Shown: one piece after another, positions 1 through 9,546 of the stretch
Layout of the letters: each line of letters starts with the position of its first letter
How positions within the stretch are numbered: the stretch's first letter is position 1
NCBI GenBank assembly: GCA_003615045.1
Contig: ML014299.1
Coordinates: forward strand, 1 to 36,374
Length of the DNA stretch: 36,374 bases
From: Caulochytrium protostelioides
Lineage: Eukaryota > Chytridiomycota > Caulochytriomycetes > Caulochytriales > Caulochytriaceae
Direction of reading: 5' to 3'
The notes under the pieces: generated by a model
Database searches by the model: none
What the model saw: the letters and a program-made list of their open reading frames with translations, nothing else
What the model was told of the DNA's origin: nothing
Made by a program: the position numbers and the translations under genes

Positions 1-186
1 AAAACAGATAAATACCCGGCGCTCTCGGGCTTTGGTTTACCGTTTCTTGGACCATTCCATCAGCTCTCATCACCACCACCCTCAGTCATTCACCACAGTT
101 CTGACCACTTCTCGACCACCAACGAACACCCCACGACCTTCTCTAGCTCCTCTTTTGCACCTTACCATATATCACCACATATCACC
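1..186 (+). promoter_or_regulatory. Upstream/leader region of the CsbD-like gene
   Basis: The 186 bases before the CsbD-like ATG are rich in C and T with repeated CACCA and ATATCACCA motifs just before the start, typical of a fungal 5' leader. The ATG sits in a good context (ATCACCATG, A at -3). I see no clear TATA box or STRE (AGGGG) element. The window edge cuts the promoter. Confidence 0.4.
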
Positions 187-417
187 ATGTCTTCCAAGAT
201 GTCGGGTGTCGGCGACCGCGCGATGGGCGCCGCCAAGAAGACTCTCGGTGAGGTCACGCACAACCAGTCGCTGGAGGCCCGCGGCGACGCCCAGCACGCC
301 CAGGGCGTCGCCACCCAAAAGACGGCGGAGGCCAAGCAGCAGGCGAAGGCCTCTAGCGAGCACGCCAAGTCCCAGTACTACGAGACCAAGGGTGACATCC
401 GCGAGACGCTGAACTAA
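187..417 (+). CDS. CsbD-like small stress-response protein
   Basis: This is a 76-residue protein, a normal length for the CsbD-like family. It consists almost entirely of hydrophilic, Ala/Lys/Gln/Glu-rich amphipathic segments: MSGVGDRAMGAAKKTLGEVT, then LEARGDAQHAQGVATQKTAE, then a C-terminal KGDIRETLN. The family pattern G-x(2)-D-x-x-x-G-x-x-K-x-x-x-G is visible near the N terminus. In bacteria CsbD is a general-stress protein. A fungal relative in Ustilago maydis (Hmp1) was described as binding mismatched or cruciform DNA, so a DNA-binding or stress role is possible but inferred. A Met at residue 5 is an alternative start. The gene is followed by a strong 18-bp palindrome and then by a tail-to-tail Fanzor fragment. 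Part of its 3' flank (from 465) recurs inverted at the right edge of the window, which implies a second copy of this gene outside. Confidence 0.8.
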   Translation: MSSKMSGVGDRAMGAAKKTLGEVTHNQSLEARGDAQHAQGVATQKTAEAKQQAKASSEHAKSQYYETKGDIRETLN

Positions 418-439
418 ATGCGCTTTTCCCGTCGTTCCG

Positions 440-457
440 GGTGGCGCCGGCGCCACC
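440..457. repeat. 18-bp perfect palindrome after the CsbD-like stop
   Basis: GGTGGCGCCGGCGCCACC reads the same on both strands and lies 22 bases after the CsbD-like stop codon. In RNA it would form a GC-only hairpin with a minimal loop. It could mark the mRNA 3' end or extrude as a cruciform. No function is shown. Confidence 0.6.
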
Positions 458-464
458 ACACGCC

Positions 465-851
465 TGTGGCGCAGGATGCGCCCCGCCTCTGATGCGACGC
501 CCAACGCGGACTCTCCTGCAGGCTGGCCCTGTGCTGTTTCTTCCTTTTCATTCATCGTAGATAATTCAATTATGTATTCGTTTTAGATATCTTTTTCGAA
601 CGAGCGTACCTGCTCGTATATGTAGGCTCTCCCTGAGACGACCCAGCACGAACAGCACGCTCTCCTTGGTGCCCCCCGGGGGCGACCCCCCAATGAAGCG
701 GTCGGCATTCGGTCGAGCATCGGCTGCGCTTGCCGATCGCGGGCTGCGGCTTATCTTGCCCCGCAGCGTAGCGTAACACAGTAGGCCTGACGGGTGGGGC
801 CAGGCAGCGTCGGATGTTCAAAACGTCATTGAGGTCGCAGTTCACCCACTT
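465..851. repeat. Left arm of a 387-bp inverted repeat
   Basis: Bases 465-851 match the reverse complement of 35988-36374 with three substitutions and no gaps, by my base-by-base reading. The arm holds CsbD 3' flank (465 to about 570) and the last third of a Fanzor-like fragment. The right arm is cut by the window end, so the repeat may extend left of 465. Confidence 0.95.
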
Positions 852-1150
852 GCCGCTGGTTGCTTCACACCACAGCAAACCTCGAACTACGATTCCCTGG
901 CGCCGGCGTAGACCGGGTTTCAGGACCATATTCGTCTGGGCGTATACCCAGGTCTTGCGGGCCCGGTTGACGGCCGTCGGTCGGAGGAGCACCTGCCCGG
1001 GACGCGGAGAGATCGGCACGGCCGTCGGCTCCCGACCCGACGGCCGTGTCCGGGTTTGCACCTTGGTCAGGAAGTCATTCGTCTCGGCACCTGGGTCGTC
1101 CGGAACTCGTCGACCAGGACGGTGCGGAACCGGTGCCCTCGACGCTCATC
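570..1150 (-). pseudogene. Fanzor/TnpB-like nuclease, 5'-truncated fragment (copy A)
   Basis: On the minus strand this stretch encodes the C-terminal part of a TnpB-family RNA-guided nuclease. Near 1115 the codons read LVDEFRTTQV, the segment that precedes the zinc finger in Fanzor/TnpB proteins. Between about 890 and 800 they read GLLWCEATSGKWVNCDLN and then DVLNIRRC, matching the zinc-finger second half plus the RuvC-III motif (normally RDxNAAxNI). The RuvC-III Asp is present, but the usual Arg before it is Cys. The two parts are not in one frame and RuvC-I and RuvC-II are absent, so it is a dead relic. Homology to the copy at 19367-19920 ends near 1150, where a plus-strand solo tail begins. 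It lies tail-to-tail with the CsbD-like gene. Confidence 0.75.
577..700 (-). ncRNA. Candidate Fanzor guide-RNA scaffold (3' end of copy A)
   Basis: TnpB and Fanzor guide RNAs are made from the 3' end of the nuclease gene and the adjoining element end. On the minus strand this segment carries a G6 run, a C5 run and a second G-run. A stem GCAC...GTGC around CAAGGAGAGC follows, and near the end a 6-bp hairpin (ACGAGC, loop AGGTAC, GCTCGT at 600-617). The G-run/C-run and GCAC/GTGC elements recur in the other copies. The RNA identity is an inference and transcription is not shown. Confidence 0.4.
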
Positions 1151-1170
1151 CGACTATGAACTGAATGTGT

Positions 1171-1262
1171 ACTGCCTCGGTGGGGGACCCCTAGGGGACA
1201 GCACGGAGGGCATCGTGTGCAGCGAGAGGTGCCAGGAAGGGCCTATATACACGAACAATACA
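1171..1262 (+). repeat. Solo Fanzor 3'-end element (copy D)
   Basis: This plus-strand segment resembles the 3' end of the Fanzor element without any nuclease sequence attached. It reads GGGGG-A-CCCC-TA-GGGG, then GCACGGAGGGCATCGTGTGC (a GCAC/GTGC stem), then AGGAAGGGCCTATATACACG. The same order occurs at 35881-35950 and, more loosely, in the tails of copies A, B and C. It abuts the truncated 5' end of copy A in the opposite orientation, so the two fragments stand head to head. Confidence 0.6.
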
Positions 1263-1627
1263 TCATTCGCGACAGCGTATATTCCGCATCGTTCTTGGCG
1301 TGCTTTTTTTGTATTTTCGGTCTTTGACCGCGATCCGATCTGCTGTCATGCGCCGATGTGTTCCTCGCGAGATCATCGAGATCATTGCGCATTGCGAGCT
1401 AGTGGCGCATGTCTCGATTATATTGCGCCTCGGACCACCTTGGCTGATTTCGAATGGGCCTTAGTGGTCCGAACGTGGTACGATGCAAAATGATTCAAAA
1501 GTATAAAGTTCCAATCTTTGGTAGGTGATTCGTAGGTGAACCGCCATCAAGACATCAAGAGGGATCTCCCCTTGACTCCCCCCATCGAATTACGAAGTTC
1601 TGTCGCTTCCTGGGCAACCAATTTCCA
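1263..1627. other. Intergenic, 3' flank of the kinase gene
   Basis: This stretch is less GC-rich than its surroundings, with a T7 run near 1306 and AT-rich patches near 1490-1510. It probably holds the 3' UTR and polyadenylation region of the minus-strand kinase. I see no gene or RNA here. Confidence 0.5.
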
Positions 1628-4600
1628 TCAGCCAGTGAATTCTTCTTCATCGATGGGGTGCGTCGAACGATGCGTGACCAGCGGCGACATGTCTGAGGCA
1701 CTCCCGACCGTCGGGGGGAGACCATCACTACCGTCATCGCTGACTATACCGCTGCCGCCATCACTGGCTCCCGAGGCTTCGCCCGGTCTTGTGCCGCCGT
1801 CGTACTCGGTCAAAGCGTCGATAGCGATCGGACCGGTGGATTGGGTCGAGCTATCGACCTGCGAGCCGCCCGATTCGTCGATCGACGCCGCTAGGGACAG
1901 CGATGAGAAGGCTGGCACCGCAACCGTCAGCGGCTGCGGCGCCAGCAGCGGTACCGGCAGCGGTACCGGCGCCGGCACAGTCCACGTGGCGGACGCGGGC
2001 GACGCCACACTATCTGGCGTGTCAGGGCGAGACGGGATCGCAATCACCGGGTCCGGGTGAGTGGACGCTGGCGCCGACTCGAGCGAGCGCCGCGACCGCA
2101 GGAAACGGAAGGGCATCACGCTCGCGGTGCGTTGCTCGGGACTCGCATGCGCCTCATCGGGCCGCGCGCTCAGGATTTCCAAGCGGCGGACGTTCGCCTC
2201 GACGCCGGGCACCACGTCGCTAGGGGTCGCCGGCGTCTCGGGACGCGCTATCGACAGGGGTGAGTACGTGATCGGTAAGTCGAGCAACAGGGCGGCGAGG
2301 CCGTCGGAAGCACCCGCCTCCGCCGCCGACGCCGGGATTGATGGAGCGATGACGGTCATCGTGGGCGCGGGCGCGGTCGTGACCACTGAAACGGGACGCT
2401 CGAACGTCGTGAGCGGTGAGGTGCCGAAGCGCGGCGAAGGGCACGCGACGGTGGCGGCCGATCGTGAAACACCGCCGTATGCGGATGAAGCAGTGAGATC
2501 GTCTCTGGCGGGCGCCGGAATGGGCGTGGCGGAGCGGCGCTTGCCCTTGAAACGGTTGAAGATTTTGGTCACGAACATAAGCGCCGGACTCATCGCGGCC
2601 TCCACCTCGGCCTCCGTGGGCTCATTGTCAGATTCGGCCAAGTAATTCTCCTCGGCATTCCACAGCGGCTCGGTGCCACCCTGGGTCACCCAGGCATGCA
2701 TCTTGGTCTGATTCAGTGTCAGCCGCGTATGCAGGTCCTTGCACATCAGGCCCATCATCAGGTCGTGGGCCTCGGGCGAAATCGACTCGGAGATCTGGGG
2801 CTCGTCAGTCAGGATCTGGCGGTGGAGCTCCATTATATTGTCGTTCTCGTAGGGGCAGTGACCGTGCAGGAAGCAGAACAGAGTGACACCGAGCGACCAG
2901 AGATCAAACGCCGGGGTGATGGCTTCCTCCTCCTCCGCACAGGCAAAGTACTCGGGCGGCGAGAAGGCCGGCGTCGCATTGTTGCCCGTGGCTCCCAGGA
3001 GACTCTCATTACTGTCGTGCAGATGGCTGATCCCGAAATCGCCGATCTGGACAGATCCGTCCACCGTTAGAAACAGATTTTCCGGCTTGATGTCCCGGTG
3101 AATGATCCCCTTGAAGTGCAGAAATTCGAGGCCGCGCAGGATATCGATAAAGTAGCGGCGCGACAAGGCTTCCGAAAAGGGACGGACGCGCTCGCCAGGC
3201 CGAAGCTGCATGACCGCGCCATACTCACAGAGCTCAAAGATCATATACAACAGGTCTTCCTTGGCATCATCCAGCACCTCCACCAACGCGTTGATATTGG
3301 GATGCAGGCTGAGCTTTTTGAGAATCGCAATCTCCCGCTTGACAATCTTGAGGTGGTCCTGTGAGCCATTGGCAGACCAGCGGAACTTCCGGCGCAAGCG
3401 GCTCTTGGAAATGATCTTGCACGCATAGTATCGGCTGTTGGTTCCAGAGCGGCACAGCGAGACGCGGCCAAACGCGCCGGTCCCAATGTTCTTGAGAATG
3501 TGGTACTGATTGACCTTGCCCTGGCACGCCTCGGGCTCGCCATGCGGGGACATGAGCTGGCTGGGCAAATCCGTTTTGGCATAAATCGTGGAGGTCTCAA
3601 TCACTTGTCGCGAGACAGTGCGTCGGGCCAGGCCCAGCGGCGAGGAGGTCATAGTGGCCGCCATCGTCGACGTGGGTGTCACATAGTTCGGCGGCGTATG
3701 GGGTCGCGGCGACAGCAGGGTGCCCGAGCCCGTGACGCCACTGGCCCCGTCATTGTGCCACAGGGCCGCGAAGCAGCCATGGCCGTTGCCGCTCGTGATG
3801 CCAGCCGTCGGCACGGGCGATCCAGTGCGACTCCGCGAAGCGGGACGTGGCGGGGCAAAGCCGAGCGGCGTCCGCGGCTGAAACACGAGCGACGTCGTCG
3901 CTGGCAGATGGTGCAGATCCGCGTCGACCGACTTGGCGCGCTGGCTGCGCAGCGCGTGGCCGTCGTGCGTCGTTCGGCTGAGCATGTCCATCGAGCACGC
4001 AAGCGGATGCAGGCGCGGTGCGACGGGGGTCGCGACGCTAAAGTGGCGGAACCGCGGGGTCCGCTGCTTGCCCAGCGCAATCGGCGACCCCAGAACGGGC
4101 ACCAGCTGCGGCGAGGTCGTCCCCAGTGACGGCTGAGGCGCTGCCGCGGCGAACCCGGCCTCCACGGCATCGGGCCCCCACGAGCTGGCCGAGGTCGCCG
4201 CTGCGGCCGCGGACGTCGGCATGGGAGTCGACGTCGGCGTCGGCGTCGAACTGTGTAGCGTGTGCATGGTCGTTTTGCGCGAATGGAACAGCCGGCTCGG
4301 GGAACGACACGGCGTCATGACAGCTGACTCGGCGCCCGAGACGCTCGAAAGGGACGTGGCGCCATGCGTGTTGGCGAGCGGCGTGGGCTGCGGCGAAAAC
4401 GGCGCAAACGGTGTCGGCACGCCCATACTGCTCATCGAGCCGATCGACGGGTGGCGCGACTTTCGCAGGCTTACCCCTGCGTCGTCGGCCTCGTCTGCGA
4501 CCACGTGGCCGCCGGAGCGGACGGAGGTGACGTCGATGCGGTCAGGGTCGCGAGAGGCGCCGTTCCAGAGAAAGGGCAGGGTGAATGAGAACTTGCGTGG

Positions 4601-6283
4601 CTGGGACGACTGCGTGGCGATGGTCGTTGTCGCCGACGTCTTTCCCCACTGGCCGGAGTGATGGAGGGTGGGATATGAAATTGCGCCCGGTAGCGCTTCG
4701 TGGTCGTCCAGACTCGAGGATCCGAAACTCGACTGCGTGACGAGATGGGACAAGGACGCCGAGGCTGCATGGGTACTGGTCTCCATAGGGGTGTGGTGCA
4801 CGCGATGGCTACGTTCATAGTTGGAAGTTGAAGCGAGACGGTGGTGCGGCGGGAGCCCATACTGGTCAGGCTGAATAGCGATGGGGACCAGCCCCCGCAA
4901 ATCACCGATAGGCTCCAGCAGCAGGCGCGTCGTGGTTGACGGCAAGCTCCGGGCGAACGGCAAGCTCTGGCTCATCAGCCCCACGGCAGGGCTCAGCGGT
5001 GTAATGGCCGCCGTCGTAGTCGTGGTAGTTGTCGTGGTCGTAGTCGTGGTCATCGTCGTGGACGTCGTCGTCGTCGTTGTCGTTGTAACAGCCGTCGCAG
5101 CTGCCGCACCAACGGACACGATGGTGGCCGTGGCCGTGGTCGCCGCTGCCGCTGCCGCCGCTGCCGCTGCCGCCGCATGACTCTCCAGCAACGTGGTGCC
5201 AGGCAACGACGTGACTGTAAACGGTGGAGCCAGCTCCCGGTGATGCGCCATCAGCGGGCGCTCGTGACCCAGTTCTGTCGCCGCGAAACCGCTCGGATTC
5301 GGCAACGAGGAGGACTGCATCATGGTCTGCGAGGCATGCAGTGTCTGATCCGACGCCATGATGCTACCGGCCATCGGCGCGTGAGCTTTGCCCCAAGCCG
5401 GCGTCGTCTCGACGAGCTCGACGCCACCGAGCTGGAACGCGCTCTGTGTCACGCTCCATGCCTTCTCGGCTGCCGAGGACATGGGCCGCGGCGTCGCGTG
5501 GGCGTCCGAGTGCGCGTCGCTCGTGACGTCGTCCTGCGACGCCGCGGCGATCAACGGACTCGGGCCGTGTCGGGGGATCGGTGAAAGGATCTCCGTGCTC
5601 CGCAAGACCCCGCGAGGCGACGTGTCGCGTTGGTGCGGCCTCGGAATGGGCATGGCCGGGATCGGCGACGCGACCGCGTATGCATCACGCGCGGGCCAGT
5701 CGTCGCGAAACGAGACCGTCCTCGGCGGCGGCGGCCCAAAGACAAGCACGGGCGCGGCGACCGTGGCCGTCGCCGCGGCGGCGGCGGCGGCCGCCGTCAT
5801 ACTCGACAGAGAGGCCGCATGCCCCCGTCGGCCGCTCGAATGCGCCAGTGAGGGAGTGGATGAGCGCGGTGTCCGGTCCGGACTATGCCGCGAGACAACG
5901 GCCTTCCAGCCGTGCCGGAACAAGGCCATGACCTGGCCTGAGTGGCGCAGGGCCTTTCCGCGCTTGGAGGCCGGCGCGGGCGATGCCGGCGACGCAGCGC
6001 TCGACGGGCGGTCGCGGGCGAGGCATGGGTCGCTCCCGAGCGGAAACCGAAAGGCCGAGGCCACGAGATTGCGGCCGCGATGGCCTGGCGTGGCGGCCGA
6101 GCCCCCCGGATACGCGACCGACGACGCAGCTGTCGACGAGCGAGCAACCGGGATTCGGGTCGGCCGCGACGGCCGCGCCGCCGCGGGAGACGGCGCCGAC
6201 GGTGCATGGGCCATCATGGATTGCGGCACGTGATTAGCCATCCCCGCGGCCACAGGGTGGCGTGTTGCTGGCGCGTGTAGCAT
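1628..6283 (-). CDS. CaMKK/Snf1-activating-type Ser/Thr protein kinase with long disordered flanks
   Basis: This is a 1551-residue protein from the first in-frame ATG at 6283; the frame stays open a little further upstream but without an ATG. The kinase domain spans about residues 924-1200. It has a glycine loop (GTGAFGRV), the VAIK-type Lys at 956 (YACKI), HRDIKPEN with catalytic Asp 1064, DFG Asp 1082, and SPPE in place of APE. The basic insert after the Lys (SKSRLRRKF) and the end motif HAWVTQGGTEPLW are hallmarks of the CaMKK family (animal CaMKK, fungal Sak1/Tos3/Ssp1), which phosphorylates the AMPK/Snf1 activation loop. Just after it, FVTKIFNRFKGKRRS (about 1235-1250) aligns by position with the CaMKK autoinhibitory/calmodulin-binding segment. 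The long N-terminal region is Ser/Thr/Pro/Ala-rich, with polyAla near 370 and polyThr near 400-425. The family call is firm; the exact ortholog is not. Confidence 0.88.
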   Translation of the reverse strand: MLHAPATRHPVAAGMANHVPQSMMAHAPSAPSPAAARPSRPTRIPVARSSTAASSVAYPGGSAATPGHRGRNLVASAFRFPLGSDPCLARDRPSSAASPASPAPASKRGKALRHSGQVMALFRHGWKAVVSRHSPDRTPRSSTPSLAHSSGRRGHAASLSSMTAAAAAAAATATVAAPVLVFGPPPPRTVSFRDDWPARDAYAVASPIPAMPIPRPHQRDTSPRGVLRSTEILSPIPRHGPSPLIAAASQDDVTSDAHSDAHATPRPMSSAAEKAWSVTQSAFQLGGVELVETTPAWGKAHAPMAGSIMASDQTLHASQTMMQSSSLPNPSGFAATELGHERPLMAHHRELAPPFTVTSLPGTTLLESHAAAAAAAAAAAATTATATIVSVGAAAATAVTTTTTTTTSTTMTTTTTTTTTTTTTAAITPLSPAVGLMSQSLPFARSLPSTTTRLLLEPIGDLRGLVPIAIQPDQYGLPPHHRLASTSNYERSHRVHHTPMETSTHAASASLSHLVTQSSFGSSSLDDHEALPGAISYPTLHHSGQWGKTSATTTIATQSSQPRKFSFTLPFLWNGASRDPDRIDVTSVRSGGHVVADEADDAGVSLRKSRHPSIGSMSSMGVPTPFAPFSPQPTPLANTHGATSLSSVSGAESAVMTPCRSPSRLFHSRKTTMHTLHSSTPTPTSTPMPTSAAAAATSASSWGPDAVEAGFAAAAPQPSLGTTSPQLVPVLGSPIALGKQRTPRFRHFSVATPVAPRLHPLACSMDMLSRTTHDGHALRSQRAKSVDADLHHLPATTSLVFQPRTPLGFAPPRPASRSRTGSPVPTAGITSGNGHGCFAALWHNDGASGVTGSGTLLSPRPHTPPNYVTPTSTMAATMTSSPLGLARRTVSRQVIETSTIYAKTDLPSQLMSPHGEPEACQGKVNQYHILKNIGTGAFGRVSLCRSGTNSRYYACKIISKSRLRRKFRWSANGSQDHLKIVKREIAILKKLSLHPNINALVEVLDDAKEDLLYMIFELCEYGAVMQLRPGERVRPFSEALSRRYFIDILRGLEFLHFKGIIHRDIKPENLFLTVDGSVQIGDFGISHLHDSNESLLGATGNNATPAFSPPEYFACAEEEEAITPAFDLWSLGVTLFCFLHGHCPYENDNIMELHRQILTDEPQISESISPEAHDLMMGLMCKDLHTRLTLNQTKMHAWVTQGGTEPLWNAEENYLAESDNEPTEAEVEAAMSPALMFVTKIFNRFKGKRRSATPIPAPARDDLTASSAYGGVSRSAATVACPSPRFGTSPLTTFERPVSVVTTAPAPTMTVIAPSIPASAAEAGASDGLAALLLDLPITYSPLSIARPETPATPSDVVPGVEANVRRLEILSARPDEAHASPEQRTASVMPFRFLRSRRSLESAPASTHPDPVIAIPSRPDTPDSVASPASATWTVPAPVPLPVPLLAPQPLTVAVPAFSSLSLAASIDESGGSQVDSSTQSTGPIAIDALTEYDGGTRPGEASGASDGGSGIVSDDGSDGLPPTVGSASDMSPLVTHRSTHPIDEEEFTG
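5005..5180 (-). repeat. Trinucleotide-like tract coding polyThr and polyAla
   Basis: Imperfect GTC/GTG/GTT triplets (plus strand) at about 5005-5090 read as ACN codons on the minus strand and give a near-pure Thr tract. GCC/GCT triplets at about 5140-5178 give polyAla. Both lie in the disordered N-terminal half of the kinase. Codon interruptions show the Thr tract is not a fresh slippage expansion. Confidence 0.7.
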
Positions 6284-9200
6284 GCAGCAGGAACGCGGTG
6301 CAGTCGCGCGCCTCAACGACGCGGCGACGGGGCGGTCGGAGTGACAGGAAGCGGGGTGATCGAGTTAGCTTCGGCGGGGCTAGCACCATGGAACGGCGGT
6401 TGCGTCCTGGGACTATCGGGTGAGGGTCGCGGTCCTCCCGCACTTGGCGTGCGGAGGATGCTTGATAGGGGGTAGCAGTATGACGCTTGATGCGATGGAT
6501 GACCAGCACGGTAAACGGTGTTCAGAGGGTCGCCGGGAACGTCGTTGGGAACGTCGTTCAGCAGGAACGGCCAAACACACAGGGCGGAGCGCTAATCACG
6601 CGGTCAGATCGGCACGGCGGATCGACAGCATGCAGGGTGCGTCACTTGTCACGACGATTCATGAGTGAAAAATAATAATAATAACGCGACAGCAAGGAAA
6701 TTTGCGCTGGAAAGCTAGGGACCGAGAGGATACCGGGTGTTGGTCAGAGCCGAACCTCGCTGCTCGAGTGGTCAGCAGGACACACCCTTGACGATTCCCG
6801 GTCTGCCTTTATCGATGAGGATGAGTGGTGGAGTCGAGGGAGCCGAGGCGCTCAGGGGCGGAAGATCTGCCGGAGATCACCTGAGATAGAGATGAGGCCT
6901 TCCGTAGCCAGCGTGGCCGTAGATCGAGCGAGCGGCGAGCGGCGTTCGCAGGCGTGAAGGTTGTCGGGTCTCGCAAGATAGCGATGATGCCCAGGTTGGA
7001 GGATCGGCCACGGATCATAGAGCCACCGTGTTAGACGGTCCTGATGCGACCCTGACACTTGACGTAGCACGTGCTCCATCGGCACGCCTCCACGAGACAA
7101 AGAAATAATAACATGCTCACTTCATGCTTGTCGCACGAGGCAGGTGGTCCCGATGCACGGCCGATGCGCCATGCAGTCCACGACGACCTCCACCATCCAC
7201 ATCGGTATCGGCGTCGACGTCGGCGGAACGTCGCTGTCGGACTTTTCTCCGTTCTCCCCGAGATCCTGTCTGTCTCATAGCGGAGTTTTCTTGGGTCGAT
7301 TGACACGGCCGGCCCGTGTTTTATGCCTGCGTCATCAAGCGCCCCCTGCGACTGGATGCTTCTCCGGCTGCTGGACGCGCGGTTGATCGGGTGAGACCAC
7401 GGTGTGGCTCCGGTAGCGGCGGCCACCGTTCTGCCAGGACGCCATCGCCATCGCCATCGCCATCGCCATGCGACCGGCCTAGCCCATCCAAAGCCCGAGC
7501 GAGGTGACACCTCGCCCTCACACGCGCCGCTCCCCACGCCTACCCAAAAGCTGCCCCTCGCTACGTTTGGCCATCGACGGCGACGGCGACGGCTAAATGG
7601 CTACATGGGCGTCGATTGTCGGCCGACGTGATGCGATCCGATGCGATGGGCCGCGACGTGATGCGCTGTGGACGTGTGGAACGTATCCGGCCCGCCAACC
7701 GCTTCGCTCGGACGCGTGGCGGGTGGACGCGGCCGGCTCCGCCCCGGATCGGGCGGGCGCGGGCGGCGGCGCGATCGGCAGCCCCAGCGGGAGCCTTCTG
7801 CCGTGCATGTTTTCCCCTTTCGTTGCTTCTTTTCAGCCCGCTCCGTGTTGCAAGCCGCAGCAACCGCATGGGACCCTGAAACTCCGCTCACGCGTCCGCC
7901 GCACACGGACCACGGCTGGCGCGGGCCGCCGCCCCAGATCGCCGATCACGGTCGCCGCGGCGTCGGCCGCCGCACCTGCCGCCAACGCGGCGGCCGTGGC
8001 GGAACGCCCTCGGGTCCCACAACACGCACCACCATCACTCACCATGATCGCACGGCTGGGGGTGCCGCAACACGCTCGGCGGGGACGGCGGGGACATGTC
8101 GAATCGGCGTCCTCGTGCGGGGCCTGCGGCGTGGCGGCTTCGAGATCGGAGCCGGTCCACCGCCGCGAGTGGCTAGCCGGTGTGCCATGGCGCAGCCGCC
8201 TGGATGTTCCCCTGGATGTCCGAGCAGCGGCACCGATGGGTCATTATGTGTCAACCGCGTCGTTGTCGTCGGTGTCGCCGTTGTCGCCGCCGCATCGTCC
8301 TCACGGCCTCTGCGTGGGCGCCGCGAGCGCCGCCAACGCTCCCGCGATGGTCCATCGGCACCGTGGAATGTCTTCACCTTCACCCGCTCCTGTGATCCGG
8401 GGCGAGGCCATCGTGCTGCCGCGGCCGAGTGTTCAGTGATTTATTTTTCAGCGCCAGCCGTGTGGCGACATACCTCCGCGCGACCCCACCAGGGGCCTGC
8501 CTGAAGTGGCCTGAAGCGGCGGCCCGCGTGTTTCAAAGCGACGGGGGCGGATCGCGGTCCTCCCATCGTCGAAGCCGGGGCGTGGAGGCGACGCGGGCGA
8601 TGGAGAGGGGACACTCCCCCTCATGCGGCGGACACGCAGACGTGTCCCTGTTTCGGCCGCGGGATACCCGCGGCTCGCGACCCGCGTGGCTCATCTAACC
8701 GCGAGCGGTGGGGATGCAGGCCGGGGGCGGCAACGCGGAGCTCGGGCCGGCCGCGACGGGCCATCCAAGCCACCGCGACCGCCGCTAGGGCAGGATCGGC
8801 AAACAGCGGCCCGGCGGGTCAAGCCGCCGCCAGAAGCCTCCCGGAACACCGGGTCCGCCCGATCGGCCGGGAGAAACACAGCGGGTGGCGGGGCCCCGGA
8901 CGGCATGATGCACGGTGCTTCAAGCCCGGATCGCAGCGGCGTGGATGACTTGAATCGCTTTGATGGATGACCGCGGCGACCTGAAAGGAGCAAGCGCCCC
9001 AGCCAGCTGAACAAGGAAGAGGCAATCTAATCCCGTCATCGATCAGGCAGCGGCCATCTCGATACTTCATGGATCGGAAGGACACTCTTGAGGACGCCGC
9101 GTTCCTGTTCTCTTCGTTGCAAACACACGTCGATTGACTGAAAAAGCGCGTATAAATAAATGATACATAAACGAACGAAACAAGAAAAAGTCGCAGTTCC

Positions 9201-9546
9201 TAAGAAGAAAGGGCTGGCGACCAACCGCAACAGCCAGGGCCGGACTGTCTGGCGCTCGACTTTGTGGATATGGGCGATGACAAAGACGATAACAACGATC
9301 CCTCTGTCATCGGTGGCAAGTGGGTCGATGTATGCGTCACATCGGGGAACCATTTTTGATGAAGAATCCATGATCAGCATGGCACCGTCGATAAAAAAGG
9401 ACAGCATGGTCTCTGAGGCACATGTCACGTAATGAACAAAATAAAATGAAATCGATCTCCAACCGAATGAATGAAGAAAATGAAAATCTTGGAATGAAAA
9501 GAAAACAAAAAAGAATGGACCCAAAATGAAGCAACATGAAAGCGAA
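6284..9546. other. 3.3-kb gene-poor interval
   Basis: This lies between the kinase start and the end of the next minus-strand gene. It should hold the kinase promoter and the downstream gene's 3' UTR. Open frames of up to about 280 codons exist at 7597-8504 in several overlapping frames, but they lack recognisable domains and strong third-position GC bias, so I do not call them. An (AAT)n stretch lies at 6669-6683, a single CACGTG at 7068-7073, and an AT-rich, T-on-minus-strand segment at about 9420-9545 that suits a 3' UTR. Confidence 0.5.
7441..7470. repeat. (GCCATC)n microsatellite
   Basis: About five head-to-tail copies of the hexamer GCCATC, nearly perfect, in intergenic DNA. A similar (GGCATC)n tract lies at 33840-33869. 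Confidence 0.85.

Noticed and set aside
7597-8504. Overlapping plus-strand open frames of about 280 codons
   Set aside because: Several frames are open at once, no recognisable domain, weak third-position bias compared with the real genes; best explained by GC content.
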